A stretch of 64,000 nucleotides of DNA, taken from positions 1,674,001-1,738,000 of the forward strand of contig JAZGTN010000097.1 of NCBI GenBank assembly GCA_037783415.1, given 5' to 3'. This stretch comes from Leptasterias polaris (taxonomy: Eukaryota > Echinodermata > Asteroidea > Forcipulatida > Asteriidae). The position numbers and the translations under genes are program-made. The notes beneath the pieces are model-generated. The model had not been told where the DNA came from. It worked only from the letters and a program-made list of their open reading frames with translations, and searched no databases. Below are positions 44,815-57,101 of the stretch, one piece after another; the stretch's first letter is position 1; every line of letters begins with the position of its first letter.

Positions 44815-46560
44815 GACAACAGGGTTTGTTTCATTGGACCAGAAAAAGGGTTTCAATATCTAAACAAAATTATTGTTTTCTTGTTTCAATTTGTCACTTA
44901 CTGACCTCTGAGAAAAAACCATAAATGAACAATAAAACATGTTGGGGGAGGCCTTTGGACTGCTTGGTTGTGAGTTTACTGGTCTGATGGTCAAATCACT
45001 GGACTTGGACCTGCGTTCAAGCAGGTATTTCGTGTCCTGCCAGTTGAACGGTTAACTTATTTCATGTTTTATTACAGTCTTTCATTTGTTAGCTTTTATT
45101 ACTTCCCTCCTGTGCAATCAGGGGCATTCTGAATGGTTTTATCTTTTTGTTTTCTGTGAATTTGATCCAAAGTAAAAAAAAAAAAAAACACAACAAAAGA
45201 ACATATGCATACATTTATTTTGCGTATACATCGATTTTTGAGCATTTTAGCCTCATACACTAGCTTGCGCATGGGGTGCACCCTATTTTTTGTGCATACC
45301 GACTACTGGCTCAAGGCAATGGTGAATCAAGATATCTTTTATGGAAACCTGTCGAAGAATTTGTGACCAACTTACTCAAGCAAGTTAACTGAATAAAAAA
45401 ACAATGTTGATTACATTTTCAGAAAGAAAAAAAAAAAAAAAAAAAAAAGTGTCTGCACTACACAATTTTCTGAAAGTGTTAAATTATTTTTAGAAGATCT
45501 CAGTTGGGGCGGGGGGTGGAGGTCACTTTTCCTACAGAGAGACCACATCCACTAGAATATATCAGAACGCCTTCATAATTGTTCTAAAGGGGAACAAAGG
45601 TCATTGGCTGGAGAAATGGAGGCCATGGCCTCTGTGCGGATTAATGCTTCTTGTACAAACTTCCCACCAAGTTAAAGCTATTTGAAAAGTTTCAAAACCA
45701 GGATGTTACAGATTCCATTGAGTCAAAGCTACGATGCCATACGATGTAGTGCACTGATGATGAGCACGCCATAATGTTAACATAGACTGTTCTATGATGT
45801 ACACACATGTTCAAGTTTGCCATGAGTCCAAACTCTTTCCTGGAAGGGATTGATCAATGTGTTGTGGTGCGATCCAGCCTTGACCTTTGCAGCGATACCA
45901 TCCAGTGCAGTACCGCTTGCCGCCGCCTCGCCGCTGTACATTCCCGACAGCACTGACCAATGCATTATGGGATTATTCTGGCTCCGTTTCACAATACAGG
46001 AAATTAGAGAATCTGTGTCATTTTAGGGGTACAGCACACACTTCAAAAGCCTTTCTCTGATAACCAAGCCCCCCTGCAGTGTCTGACAACATTCTTAATT
46101 CTTTCCAACCCACAAACTTGCTGTCAGGATCCACCCCTTCAAGGTTTCCTCACAGGTGAGGAGGTCTTTGACAGTCTTGGTGTATACTGTCAGACTAATC
46201 AAATGCATCCTGAGATATCGTCTTAAAAAATCAAGGATTTCACCCAAAATAGTCTTCTTGTGTACAGCCTCTTGCGGGTATTTGTGGCAACTGTTTGGCT
46301 TTGGGGATGTCTGACGCTAACGGGTTGATTTCTAAACCATGTTGTCCCATCACATATACACCAAGTAGATTAAATTGCAGCTCTGCACTTCCTTCTCCTC
46401 CCCTGGCTCAAAAATGTTGTCTAATGCAGCAGAAGTGCAGCTTGATTTGATGGGGTAGAAAATATTAGACAACTCGAAATCTGCTTAAAAGAACAGCCTA
46501 CTTCTCCCAGAATTATGTTAACAGAAACAGAAGCCCCAACAAGCCCTGCTTTTTAGTCAT
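44815..46560. other. Unassigned non-coding DNA
   Basis: An A15 run near 45174 and an A20 run near 45429. A 66-residue minus ORF at 45792-45992 is G+C-rich with EAAASGTALDG but no supported splice sites. A fragment of repeat R2 is near 45606. Confidence 0.4.
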
Positions 46561-46620
46561 TGTATCCTCTAATTGCAGTTATGTTAATGTGAAAATAAAT
46601 GTGACTTTGAATTGAATTGA
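46530..46620 (+). repeat. Severely truncated LINE 3' end
   Basis: ACAAGCCCTG, CATTGTATCC, GTTAATGTG and AAATAAATGTGACTTTGAAT followed by TTGAATTGAA match the last 100 bp of the LINE copy at 46621-47806, minus about 25 bp. It lies directly head-to-tail before that copy. Confidence 0.8.
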
Positions 46621-47806
46621 ACTGTCACATGTGGAGTGCCTCAGGGTTCCCTTCTAGGTCCACTGTTATTTTCTTTGTACATCAATGATATTTGTCACTC
46701 ATCTACTTTGCTATCGTTTATTCTGTTTGCTGACGACACCAATATTTTTTATTCTAGTAATAACACTACTCTCACTGCACTTATCAACACTGTCAACACC
46801 GAATTGTGTAAGGTGTCTACCTGGCTTCAATCCAACCGACTTTCTCTTAACTTAAACAAATGCAATTTTATTATCTTTCGCAAAAAGGCTAATATCACCA
46901 GTGCCTCGAACTGTCAGGTAATAATTGATTCTGTTCCAATCCAGCAAGTTTTACATACCAAATTTCTTGGCGTTCATGTAGATCATAATCTTACCTGGAA
47001 ATTTCATATTACAGAGATTGAAAACAAAGTGTCTAAAAGTGTTGGTATAATAAGAAGACTCAAGTTTGTTTTACCGAGTAATATCTTACGTACTTTATAT
47101 TGTTCACTTATCCTTCCTCATTTGTCCTACTGTAATATTGTCTGGGCTAATACTCTTCCCTCTAGATTGAACAAACTAGTCAAGCTTCAAAAGCAAGCTA
47201 TTCGCATTATTTCTAAGGTGCCATTTAGAGAGCACACTCCCCCTTTATTTCGTAAACTTAATCTTCTTACTTTGACTAATATTAACTTGCTTCAACAAAA
47301 TATATTTATGTTTAAATTCAATAATAACTTACTCCCGCCTATGCTCTATAATATGTTCAAGTTAAATAGATCTGTACATTGTCATAATACCCGATCTTCT
47401 TCGAAAGTCCACATCCCTCTTGTTAAAACCACTCTATCTCAACATTGCATTACGTTCTCTGGTCCTAAACTCTGGAACAGCCTCCCGTTGTCGCTTTCTG
47501 CTTGTAAATCTATTGCTCTTTTTAAACAGAAGCTTAAACGTTCTCTATTGTTGTGTCCTCATTAACTATTCAATTTCCAGTAGTATTGCTTTGTATAACC
47601 ATGTACGTGTATACACATTGTTTGGTCACCTTTGTCTAGTTGTTGTTTTTTGTTAGTTCTTTTTGTTTCTGTCTTAAGGCTGTTCCTCGACAAGCCCTGT
47701 TTTTTCGGAACATGCCTCCGCATTATCTATAAGCCATTGTATCTTCTTATTACAAATGTTAATGTGGAAATAAATGTTACTTTGAATTGAATTGAATTGA
47801 ACTGAA
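46621..47806 (+). pseudogene. 5'-truncated non-LTR retrotransposon, RT C-terminal part
   Basis: A frame from 46621 to 47565 encodes the last third of a jockey/CR1-type reverse transcriptase. It enters at TCGVPQGSLLGPLLF; the apparent start is GTG at 46636, not a true initiator. FILFADDTNIFY carries the catalytic FADD. Then come LSLNLNKCNFIIF, FLGVHVDHNLTW, HLSYCNIVWAN, LQKQAIRIIS and a GPKLWNSLP block before the stop. No internal stop is present, so the copy is fairly young. The 3' UTR ends AAATAAATGTTACTTTGAAT plus TTGAA repeats. The endonuclease and RT N-terminus are missing. It cannot move alone. Confidence 0.92.
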
Positions 47807-48110
47807 TAGGTTTAGCTACTGCACGTGTTATAAATTGGATTTAAAAGTCAGTCCATGTACTGATCGCGAGACGTACAGTAGCGTACATGTTGACAGTTGC
47901 ACATTTCAGACAACAGGGCCCAAATTTACGGCTCGGCTTACCAGTGAATTGTGCGCTTATGGTTACCATTCTCCGCTTAAACGGTTAGCCCAAAGTGTCT
48001 GCGCTAACTGTGTAAGTAAAGAAAACAAGTAACAAGTATAGGATAGGCCTAGCCCTATGTTAGCGCACAAGAAAAAAATTTCCATGCAAACCTGTGAAAT
48101 ATGGTTAAAC
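47807..48110. other. Unassigned non-coding DNA
   Basis: Short flank downstream of the LINE tail; nothing recognised. Confidence 0.4.
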
Positions 48111-48117
48111 CCAAGCT

Positions 48118-48263
48118 TGTAATTTCATCCTTTTGAGAAGGCAAGGCCATTTTCATTTTACGAAGGGTACTTCCATTGGAAAATCTTAAGGTCTTTGGGA
48201 AACTCTTAAAGGAGCACCAAGACCAAGACCAGTGGCAACAGAGGCCTCTGTGCCCTCCGTGTA
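48118..48263 (+). repeat. Interspersed repeat copy, family R2
   Basis: GAGAAGGCAAGGCCATTTTC, TTCCATTGGAAAATCTTAAG, TTAAAGGAGCACCAAGACCA and GGCAACAGAGGCCTCTG follow the R2 order. Plus-strand orientation. Confidence 0.75.
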
Positions 48264-48269
48264 ATTCCT

Positions 48270-51120
48270 AAGAGTATATTTATTTTGCTACCATGAGCAC
48301 TTTATCGTTACGAATGCTGTTGTCAAACTAACTAATGAGACATGCAGAGCCAAGCCTTATCCCTTTACACTGATTTTGGTTTCACCACTAGAGGAATCTT
48401 GTATACACATGGGAGGATGCTGTAATCAACTGGGATTTGTTATATATGTCTTGTGTTCAGAGCTTTGGTCCCTTGAACAACCAGACTAGAGGATTTCTGA
48501 CATGTTGACCCGAGGTCATCCTCCTCGAAAACTTTAAGACATCTTTTAAGAGGTATCTTAGAAAGGACCAAACATTTTGTAAAAAAACCACTCGTTATCA
48601 TCTAAACATCACTTTCTGTAGAAACAACCTACCGTATTTACAACTAATGCACATAACATTATCATAATGTGCTACTTCATGTCTGAACATAAACAATTAG
48701 GGGTTATATTACCATTTTCTCATATGACTTTTTTCCCCACCAAATAAGATTAAGACACTAAGTTAGAGTTTTGTACTTGGCCCCAAAAAGATGACTTGAC
48801 ATTGTTTTTATTTTCTCTCCCATCTTTATTTTAAAAAAAGCAACCCAAAACCCAAACCAGGACCCAAGCTCTCAAAGTAGAAGAGGTTCACAATACTTCC
48901 ATGTCAAGTTTTTAAAATGAAACAACAAGATCAGCTGAATCAGCTCCCCACACACACTGTACAAATAATGGCTTAATTTTGTTTAATGTCATTAAACTAT
49001 ATCTGGCCAATGTTGAAATCTTTGATCCAAACTAAGTTTCATCACAGTTCATTGTTATTATTATTATTTTTTTAACAGAGGTTAAAAGTGAAAAGGTCAT
49101 TTAGAGTATAACAGATAACAGAAGGACCCGTCTCCAACAAAAACATGATCTGTTAGGGTGGAGATGCCCCCAAGCTTCGGACCATAGGTACAAAGAACAT
49201 TTTAGTACACACAATGATGTACGGGTAAGTGGGCCACCAGCGGGAAAAGCGGTGGGCCTGTTTATCTCTATTTTGATGGTAGTATCTTCATAAATCAGAT
49301 TGAACATGAACCCAACCAGGCTAATGTTTGAACCAAACCCGGCTCATGCTTGATCCGAACCAAGCTCATGTTTTTGCTCTTAAACTGAAATTGAACTTTG
49401 ATTATCTTTCTAAACCGGCTGAACTTATGACCAGAAACAGATACCACTAGAAATGTAGTGTTAATAAAAAACATTCAATGTTCAAGTTATGTGAACAGAA
49501 GGCAAGCTTTAAAGTCTAAACAAATAAAATATACATGTATCATTTAAACATTTAAAAAAAACCATTGTGAGGTGCTCTGACGGTATCGCAACACCTAAAA
49601 AACTACATGAACATGCATTTCCGAAAAGCAACAATAGAGTTAACCTTCAAGTGTACACTCATATACATGTTGGAAGTACAGTGTATTTGCATTGTTAAGG
49701 ACTACGCTTAACTCCAATGGTATCTTCGTTTAGATCAGGGGGGCGAAGGAGATAAGGCCACCAATGCCCCACCTACGTTGAAAATAATCTCATTCAACTA
49801 TTGTGACCAGGACACGTCAAAAGCTTATTACTATTCTTTTTATTATTATAAAGCTCCACATACAAAACCAATTTGTGCAACATTTTGGGATACAAAAGGC
49901 CAACGTAAAGATGAAAATATTATTGGAGATGGGAACCTTCTTTATTTTTGAGGTCGTTCATACAGGTAGTCAATTTAGCTGGAATTCTTGCTTTTACCAG
50001 TTTGAAAAGGAGCCATTTTTGTTTTCTAACATGGGCATGTGATCAATATGCAAATTAAGTCTCCAATGTCTTGCGAAGATCCATTGATCTATTGTTTTGA
50101 AGTTATTATCTTGAATCCTTTCATCAAAATGGCTTTTGTTTTTCATTCAGCATAAATTGAGGCACGCACATTAGTCAGTGTGACACAGCAAAACACTGAA
50201 CTGCGTTTAGATCATGGTGAAGCTACAGATAATTTTGTATGGTGTTTTCTAACTGTAAACATTGATGCACAGGGTTTAATGACGTCAAGTGCAAGATCTA
50301 AGATTCTTCAACAGAAAGCATGACAACCTGCAAGTTTCCTCCCCAGTCATTCCGTCCCACACATGCTCCTTCACTTCACTACATTAATAATGTAGTTCGG
50401 CTCATCGTGGCTGCTCATCACCATGTTTAGTCAGAAAGCTGTTTTCTCTCCGAATTTTCAAAGGAAAAAATCCCGGTTTCCGTTACTCATTAACAGCTGG
50501 ATAGGGCAGACATTATAAAGTAGCCATTAATGCTCAGTCTGTGAAGTCTCAAGTGATAAGCCGTCATGGTAATACAACTTCCTGCAGGATCACCATTTTC
50601 CCTTACCATCTGCACTCAACTAAAATGACAAATCATGGTTGTTCTTCAATACCCCTCTTGTTCTTACTTTCTTCCTCTTTCGTTTAGGAGGGGGCATGAG
50701 TGAACACTACAACATCATTTGATTACAAGTGAGGTAGCGTAAGTTGCTTTTAAATGTCGAGTTTAAATGTTCTCAGAACTCTTCAAATGACCTATCTGAG
50801 TGTGAGACTGTTAAAGAGTCACTGCTTGATCATTTATAAAAACAATTGAGCACAAGGGGAAACTTTGTATTTTAATAAGGGAATAAAAAAGCTGACAACA
50901 AGGTCTTAAACGGCCGTTTAACACCGGCAGGGTCACGGCAGTGCGATAAATGACCCACCTTGCAAGGCTATAAATGGCCATTTGAGACCGAGTCACCACT
51001 CTTTTAATCTCATTCATAAATATCTTTCCGTTAAAACCATCCAAAAACCTTTAAAAGTTAACAACAAATCTGACAGTTTAGACTCAACTCTGCATTGATC
51101 TTTTTTCCTCGTCGAACATT
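48270..51120. other. Unassigned non-coding DNA
   Basis: No gene recognised. Alternating ACCAGGCTAATG/GAACCAAACC-type strings near 49312-49372 form a degenerate repeat. A perfect 16-bp palindrome TTAAACGGCCGTTTAA lies near 50907. Confidence 0.45.
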
Positions 51121-51125
51121 AAAAA

Positions 51126-51236
51126 GCTCCTCGCGCAAGTTTAGAACTTGCACGCTTAAGTTTCAAACTATCACACGTTACGTGTGATAGTTTGAAACTT
51201 AAGCGTACACGTATGAGCTTTGAACTTGTGCGAGCC
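51126..51236. repeat. Long palindrome with perfect 27-bp core arms
   Basis: Arms 51152-51178 and 51180-51206 are perfect inverted copies (ACGCTTAAGTTTCAAACT...) around a single central T. The outer flanks (GCTCCTCGCGCAAGTTTAGA to the left, TTGAACTTGTGCGAGC to the right) continue the pairing imperfectly. It would form a hairpin of about 110 nt. It may be a MITE, a small-RNA precursor or a replication-generated palindrome. Confidence 0.9.
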
Positions 51237-51327
51237 AATTATGCTACCTACCACTTTAATTGGGCCATGAAATGTTCGCGCTCTGAACAATCATCTGATA
51301 CTGCCCTCTTTGGACTCAATTTCCTCA

Positions 51328-51374
51328 GGCCATGTTTAAACACTCCTCACCATATCGCATGTTTAAACATGGCC
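51328..51374. repeat. Inverted repeat, 14-bp arms
   Basis: GGCCATGTTTAAAC (51328-51341) and GTTTAAACATGGCC (51361-51374) are perfect inverted copies with a 19-nt loop, only 90 bp from the larger palindrome. Confidence 0.9.
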
Positions 51375-51379
51375 ATGTG

Positions 51380-53750
51380 ATTTCCTCTTGACCAATCAGA
51401 ATGGAAACTGTTCCAGGTATTTATGAATGGCAGTTTTGAAATCATTTCCCATATTGGACAGATCAAAAGGTACTGCACTTTTTTATGCTCGACTTAAATC
51501 ACGAAATTGTGCAAACAACTTACTTTAATGTTTTCCTTGATGCTCTGATTTTTAGATATCAAATTTAACATAATGTATAATAGTTCATGCCATAAGTAAT
51601 GATTACTACTTTTCCACCACCCTGTTTGCGATACTCAAACGAGGGGCCATAGTAAAATGTACAGCTTGGCCAAAGAATGTTAAGCACAAATGGATTATAC
51701 CGGTATGTGGAAACCCGGGTCAAAGTTCACGCAAAGGGAGACATATTCATGAATTAACACAATGAAATATGTGGAGCCAACAGGAACATTTGCACTGTCA
51801 TTCATAGACATTCATATGACAAAAAATGCTGAAACTCATAGATAGACAGTATTGTGAAGACCAAATTTGCTTTCAGATCTACCAGCCACGTAGACATTTC
51901 ACATCACATTGCACATTAGGGCTAAAATTTCAAGAGGAACCCCACTTGACCAAAGTTAGGAACTTTCAATGGAATTTCAAAAGACTAAAATCAATGTTTT
52001 GTTCTCCGTAATAAATTTCATTAAGTTACATGGAATGGGAACAAACGTTACCATCTGAGGAATTTTGTAAGCTTTAAGTTTAAAACACCAAGATATAAAA
52101 TAAATCTATTTTAAATTTGTGTTCTTATTTAAGTGATTTGTACAATTTGGGAAAAAAACCAAACACATGTCATACTTCAGCAAAACCTTAGTGTCGTCTT
52201 TTTGTATCTCTAAAACTTAAAATTGATTCATCACCATTTCTTAAATGTATCTTGAAGTTGTTTTGTTTTGTTTTGTAATGATAAATGATGTAATGATATG
52301 TAATCTTTGTAATCTTTGTAATTTAATGACATTGAAATTAACGTACTATATATTTGGACTGCCTTAATTGTTTGAGGTGTAATAGTACTAAAGGGGAAGG
52401 GAGGGGGGTTTCTTGTTTCACAACACATCTCAAAACTTGTTCAGCTGTTCCTTTTTATAACTCTTGAATTTATGATGAAATTACTACACAAAATGTAAAA
52501 TTTCCCATGTAGTTTTTTGCCTGCCGCGAAGGCCCTGGAATGTACAAGTCTTCCCCATTAATAAGTCCATGGAACTTTTTATTCAATCAAGTTTTGCAGA
52601 ATGAGTTTTGACTTTGAGATTATACAATTGCAAATGACACTTAACATATTTTGGAAGAAACACGTGGGGAAGTTTTCATTTTTTATTTAAGAAAATATAC
52701 CACCAGATACTATGCAGTACATCTAAGGTAAAATGTAACATTTTGAAGTCAAAAATTTGGTTCTAGAAAATGGCGGAAAAGGAAAACCACACAATTTGTG
52801 TAGATGATTATATTCTACTTTTAAAACTTCTTTCCAACCATATTCTCACTACAAACGCTTTTTTTAGCCTACTTAATCGCCCAATCCAAGGCAGCATGTC
52901 CCTTTAAATGTTCTGCCCAATGGAGGGGTGGGGTTGGGATACAGGAGCACTGGGTCTCAAAATGAAACTCAAAACAGTTGGGGAGGCTTTTGATGAAATA
53001 ACTTCACTTATGTTATCATCACCTTTAGGAGTAATCATGACATTCAACTTTTTTAAACCGACAGAAAATAATTGCAGATGAATGTGTTGGGTAAAGGGAA
53101 GAGAAGTTACAACTCTGATAGGATGAACCAAGTCAAAATGGGAGGGCAGAAGTATGGGTCATTGGAACTAGGTGACAGTCAAACAGCAACAAGTGGGGGG
53201 TAGATATACTTTGATGGATTTACCTCTGGAGAGGTCTATGGATGTTTGTGGCCTTGGGGGAAACCATAAGTTGAGCAGGGAAACCAAGTCAAGGACTGTG
53301 ATTAACAATTTATTAACCTATAAACCCAAGTCTCTTTTCTCATAACTTGGCTGGTCAAAAATTAGTCTACATATAGGACAAAAACATGTAAGTTTTGTAA
53401 AGGGAAGAAGTCAAACTAAAGGGTGGGGGATTGACAATTTGCATTGTACTGTAAACTTGTTGATATCTTATGTCACTTTCGATGGTTTGGATGACTGGCA
53501 AGCCGCTTCAACTAATTAATTGAAAATTATAACACCAGTGGCCTTTTCTGTCAGGTTCAGTTTCACAAAGCTTATTGCTTGATCTGATCATTATAACATA
53601 CAAATCAGTCTGACAAACTTTTGATAAACTGTTGTATGTGTAATGTATTAAGGAGCCAATTCAGTAATATTTGAAATTTGTTAGAATTATTGTGTAATTT
53701 ATGCGATATCTGCATTTTTAACCCCCAAAAACCCATGATGTGGTGCAAAA
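51380..53750. other. Unassigned non-coding DNA
   Basis: No gene recognised. A TGTAATGATA/TGTAATCTTTG-type short tandem lies near 52290-52320. Confidence 0.45.
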
Positions 53751-53754
53751 CCCA

Positions 53755-53912
53755 GGTCAGATGCTTCCTTCTTGAAAAGGCAAGGGCACCAAGGCGTGCT
53801 CGCCTTGGTAAAAGGCACCTCTATGAGGAAACTGTAAATTTCTATTGGCACATTCAAGGGGCACCAAGGCAATGACCAGGGGCATTGGAGGCAATTGCCT
53901 CCATTGCCTCTA
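53755..53912 (+). repeat. Interspersed repeat copy, family R2
   Basis: TTGAAAAGGCAAGGGCACC, GGGGCACCAAGGCAATGACC and GGCAATTGCCTCCATTGCC. More diverged than the other copies and with a short insertion near the start. Confidence 0.6.
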
Positions 53913-54417
53913 TGCCTGTACACCCATGCACACAGTACATGAATATCAATGAATGAAACTGGGATCACAAACAGTGTATTCTCCTTTTAATGACATCTTT
54001 AAACCAGTTGATTAACTATGCATGTTTTTATGTAAGCGAAACAGTATGGCACTTAAACGAACCTGTTTATCATTTGAAACGGTTTTCCACTACTTTGCCG
54101 AGAATACTTGTACAGCCGGTTTAATTGAGAGTTTGGGTTAGGATCTGGACGGGGCAAAGCCTTGACAACAAACTTCAACACATCACTGGTCCCAGCAGCC
54201 AGCTGCAGCCACCCTTTTCCGTATTGATGACAAGGTTGTAGGTGGCGTAATTGGGCCAGGTTTCTGACTAAACGCTAGTCCGGGTTATAAATAGTTTGTG
54301 GTGACAACATGAATGAATAATCGCAGAACTTTTCCCTCTGAAGTATAAGGAAAGAAAACAAAATTGGTGGATTTTAAATGCTGAAATTGTAGATGCTGAC
54401 CACCATTGCAGGCCTGG

Positions 54418-54530
54418 AAACTCATCTTTGTTGAGAGGGCAAGGCCATTTTCATTTTGCAAAGAGCACTTTCATTGCAAAATCTTAAAGTCTATGGGAAA
54501 GTTTTGAAGGGGCACAAAGGCCATTCGTGT
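54418..54530 (+). repeat. Interspersed repeat copy, family R2
   Basis: GAGAGGGCAAGGCCATTTTC, ATTGCAAAATCTTAAAGTCT and GGGGCACAAAGGCCATT. The 3' part is lost. Confidence 0.7.
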
Positions 54531-54749
54531 TATTCCTGGCCTGCCATTAAATTGCTGAACACAAATTCACTGATAAAAGCTGCCATTTCAATCTATGGTT
54601 ATTTGATATAGCCCAACCTGTAATCATACATTGCAACCATTCATGAGGAAAAGTAAAATGCAAGAATGCATATTTTGAGATATTTTCAGTTTTAAGTATG
54701 TCGAACATCTCGGGGAACGTCTAGGGGAACGTCTAGTTCATAAGTAAAT

Positions 54750-55099
54750 ACTCAACAAATTAATGACCTTAGTAAAAACAAAAAATTGAGAAAGGATTCC
54801 CTTTGAAGTAACATGGTTTGGACAATTTTTCACCCAAAAAACATTTGAATCTGAAAAGCAATTCATGCAAGATCGTTTTCCGATTTTTGAGGGTGGTGTT
54901 CATTTGCGAATGAGATGCAGTTGCCACTCACTGTCATCTTACTAAACATGGATGTTTTCTTGTGAAAATACCATGACACTTTTTTTTCTGTTTTCTCAGA
55001 AAGGAGACACTGTATTCAGCTGAAACTTGCACCTGTGACTTTTATTGTATTCTTCTTTGTAAATTTTCCTACAACAAAAACCAAGGTATGATCATACCT
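54750..55099 (-). mobile_element. TTAA-type MITE, minus orientation
   Basis: The right end is ...CATACCT followed by TTAA (55100-55103). On the minus strand AGGTATGATCATACC leads into TTCAGCTGAATACAGTGTCT and GAGAAAACAG, as in 63460 onward. The other half carries AACATTTGAATCTGA and CCTTTGAAGTAACATGGTTT. The left end is unclear. Confidence 0.65.
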
Positions 55100-55378
55100 T
55101 TAAAGACTTATAAACTGTAATGTTGAAAAAACAAAGTCTGCTAGCCCATGTGTATTTCTTAATCAGTTTAAATTATTCACCCACTCAATTTAAATAAAAA
55201 CATTGATTAATAAGTGATAATTTAGCAATTAGTTACTTCTCACATTGATTAATTTTAATAAAGAAAAAAACATTCCAGACAAAGATAGTTGAGTCTCCAG
55301 GAAAATAGCAAACACATAATGACCTATTTCTTTGACTGTCTGTTGTATACGTTTATAGATACTGAATGTGGCAGGCAT

Positions 55379-55446
55379 GTCACATGATCACACTTGTCAC
55401 ATGATCACACTTGTCACATGATCACACTTGTCACATGATCACACTA
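55379..55446. repeat. 17-bp tandem repeat, four copies
   Basis: Unit GTCACATGATCACACTT, four exact or near-exact copies. Contains TCACATGA/CACATG E-box-like cores. Confidence 0.9.
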
Positions 55447-55797
55447 ACACTGAAATAGGCATCCCTTTGTGAAATCTATTAGCAGTGTGACCTACACGTA
55501 CTTCCTTACACTAGCCCACTTTGGTACAACTATTATGGTTAGAAGTTTGGCGGTTCGTCATAAAAATGTACTTAATAATATGAAACACAACATTCCTAAT
55601 TCCCGTTATTGAGAAATTGAGTGTACTTTTGATCCCGTTTGTTCAGTTTATGTTTGTTGGTCAAAATGTAAGAGACAGAGAGAGAGAGAGAGAGAAAGGG
55701 GGGGGGGCCTAAATGTGTTCGACTCTTGAGGAAAATTGCACTATTCAGGCCTTACCTCATGGAGGTCTAGTCTAGGCTCTGTTCGTATGGTCTCAAA

Positions 55798-56155
55798 AGG
55801 TAGGGTCATAGATTAGTTTTAGTCAACGTAATGCGATTTATAGGCAAAATTATCAAGAAAGACAATAAATGTCACATGTGAAAGTTTCAGCTGAATAGTG
55901 TCTAAGCTGAGAAAACGGTCGCTGTAATTCACCACAAACGTCAAATCCACCCACGTTTAGTAAAGTGACATCTCTGCCGCAGCACTCACGAATAGACACC
56001 AACCCTCAGAAATCTGAGAAATTTTTCTCAGATTCATAGGTTTTTGGGTAATTTTAATACATTAATACATTGCAGGGAATTGTTTCTCAAGATAGTTTAC
56101 ACTATCAAAAACTGCAGTGCTTCTTACCAAGTAACCTTTTATGGTCACAGATTAT
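55798..56155 (+). mobile_element. TTAA-type MITE, plus orientation
   Basis: AGGTAGGGTCATAGATTAG at the start, then TTTCAGCTGAATAGTGTCTA, AATCTGAGAAATTTTTCTCA and finally CTGCAGTGCTTCTTACCAAG as in the right arm of 21350-23279. The TTAA at the left is altered (TCAA). Same family as 54750-55099 in the opposite orientation, 700 bp away. Confidence 0.7.
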
Positions 56156-56159
56156 TATT

Positions 56160-56525
56160 TTTGTTTAAATTTATTGTTTATTTCTATTGACAAAAAACAA
56201 TTAAAATGATCAACAGCTGCAGCTGAAAGGGTCACATAATCAAGTATGTTGGTTTGAGTCAAACTTTCACGCAACTTGAGTCTTGTTTTAATGAGCTCCT
56301 GATGTTTAACAAAAGACAAACTTTTCTGCATACATTCAGTATTTTTCACACACAGAGAAGAAATTCTCAGGGTCAGTTTCAAACTGTTAGCACATTAGTA
56401 TAGATCTATAATTGGGCATAAAAAACCACATACAATTGTTATACAACATAGACTTATTTTCTATATTAAATTTGTTAAGAGGGTCTCCTGTGTTAAATTA
56501 ACTGTTGCACTCATCTAACAGACAG
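56160..56525. other. Unassigned non-coding DNA
   Basis: Nothing recognised between two MITEs. Confidence 0.4.
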
Positions 56526-56530
56526 AATTC

Positions 56531-56905
56531 TCAGGAAATAGGGGGGAAAATTCAAAGTCTGTAACCTCACGTTAAAATGGTGTAAAATGTCATTTAATTG
56601 GATACTCTTACAGAGCGAAATTTGAAACAAATGGGTCAGTACATTTCAAAGGAGAATTTGTGCGTCAGTCAAACGGTCAAATTCAATGACTTTTTGATTG
56701 AATATCATCAAAACTCAGGAATGAACTAACAAAAATTCCTGTAAAAGAGTGTACAGACCCATATACCTGAAACGATTTTTGTTGACAAAATTTGCACGGA
56801 AGGGTATAAAATACAATGGCATTTTGCAACATTTAACATGAGGTTAGAGACTTTAAATTTTTTCCCCACTTTCATAAGGACTCTACTTATTAGAAAATGA
56901 GTGCA
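56531..56905. mobile_element. MITE copy, family M1
   Basis: Same order of blocks as 26621-26986: GGGGGGAAAATTC, GTAACCTCACGTTAAAATGG, TCTTACAGAGCGAAATTTGA, TTGATTGAATATCATCAAAA and ATGAGGTTAGAGAC. GTAACCTCACGTT faces the inverted AACATGAGGTTAG at the right. Confidence 0.75.
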
Positions 56906-57070
56906 ACTGAGCCCCTGTTTAAGTCACAAATTCATGTTATTATCATGTATCAGACAGCTGGCTAGCCTCATCATAATGTGTTAGGATGAAATAACTTGGC
57001 TAGAATGTTGTATTATGTGTCACTGCATCATTACATTGGATTCACATTTTGTTTGATATACTCAGTAGCA

Positions 57071-57072
<2 letters not shown>

Positions 57073-57101
<29 letters not shown>
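57073..57101. repeat. C29 homopolymer
   Basis: Twenty-nine uninterrupted C. The longest of several G/C runs in an otherwise AT-rich window; length is probably uncertain in assembly. Confidence 0.9.

Noticed and set aside
45792..45992. G+C-rich 66-residue ORF as an exon
   Set aside because: Possible splice edge (AAG|GTCAAG) is weak and no partner exon or domain is seen.
46636..47565. Host reverse-transcriptase-like gene
   Set aside because: No initiator, upstream frame closed at once by TGA in a LINE tail, and a 3' end typical of LINE insertion.
55379..55446. CRISPR-like array
   Set aside because: The 17-bp units are directly contiguous with no spacers, and the genome is eukaryotic.
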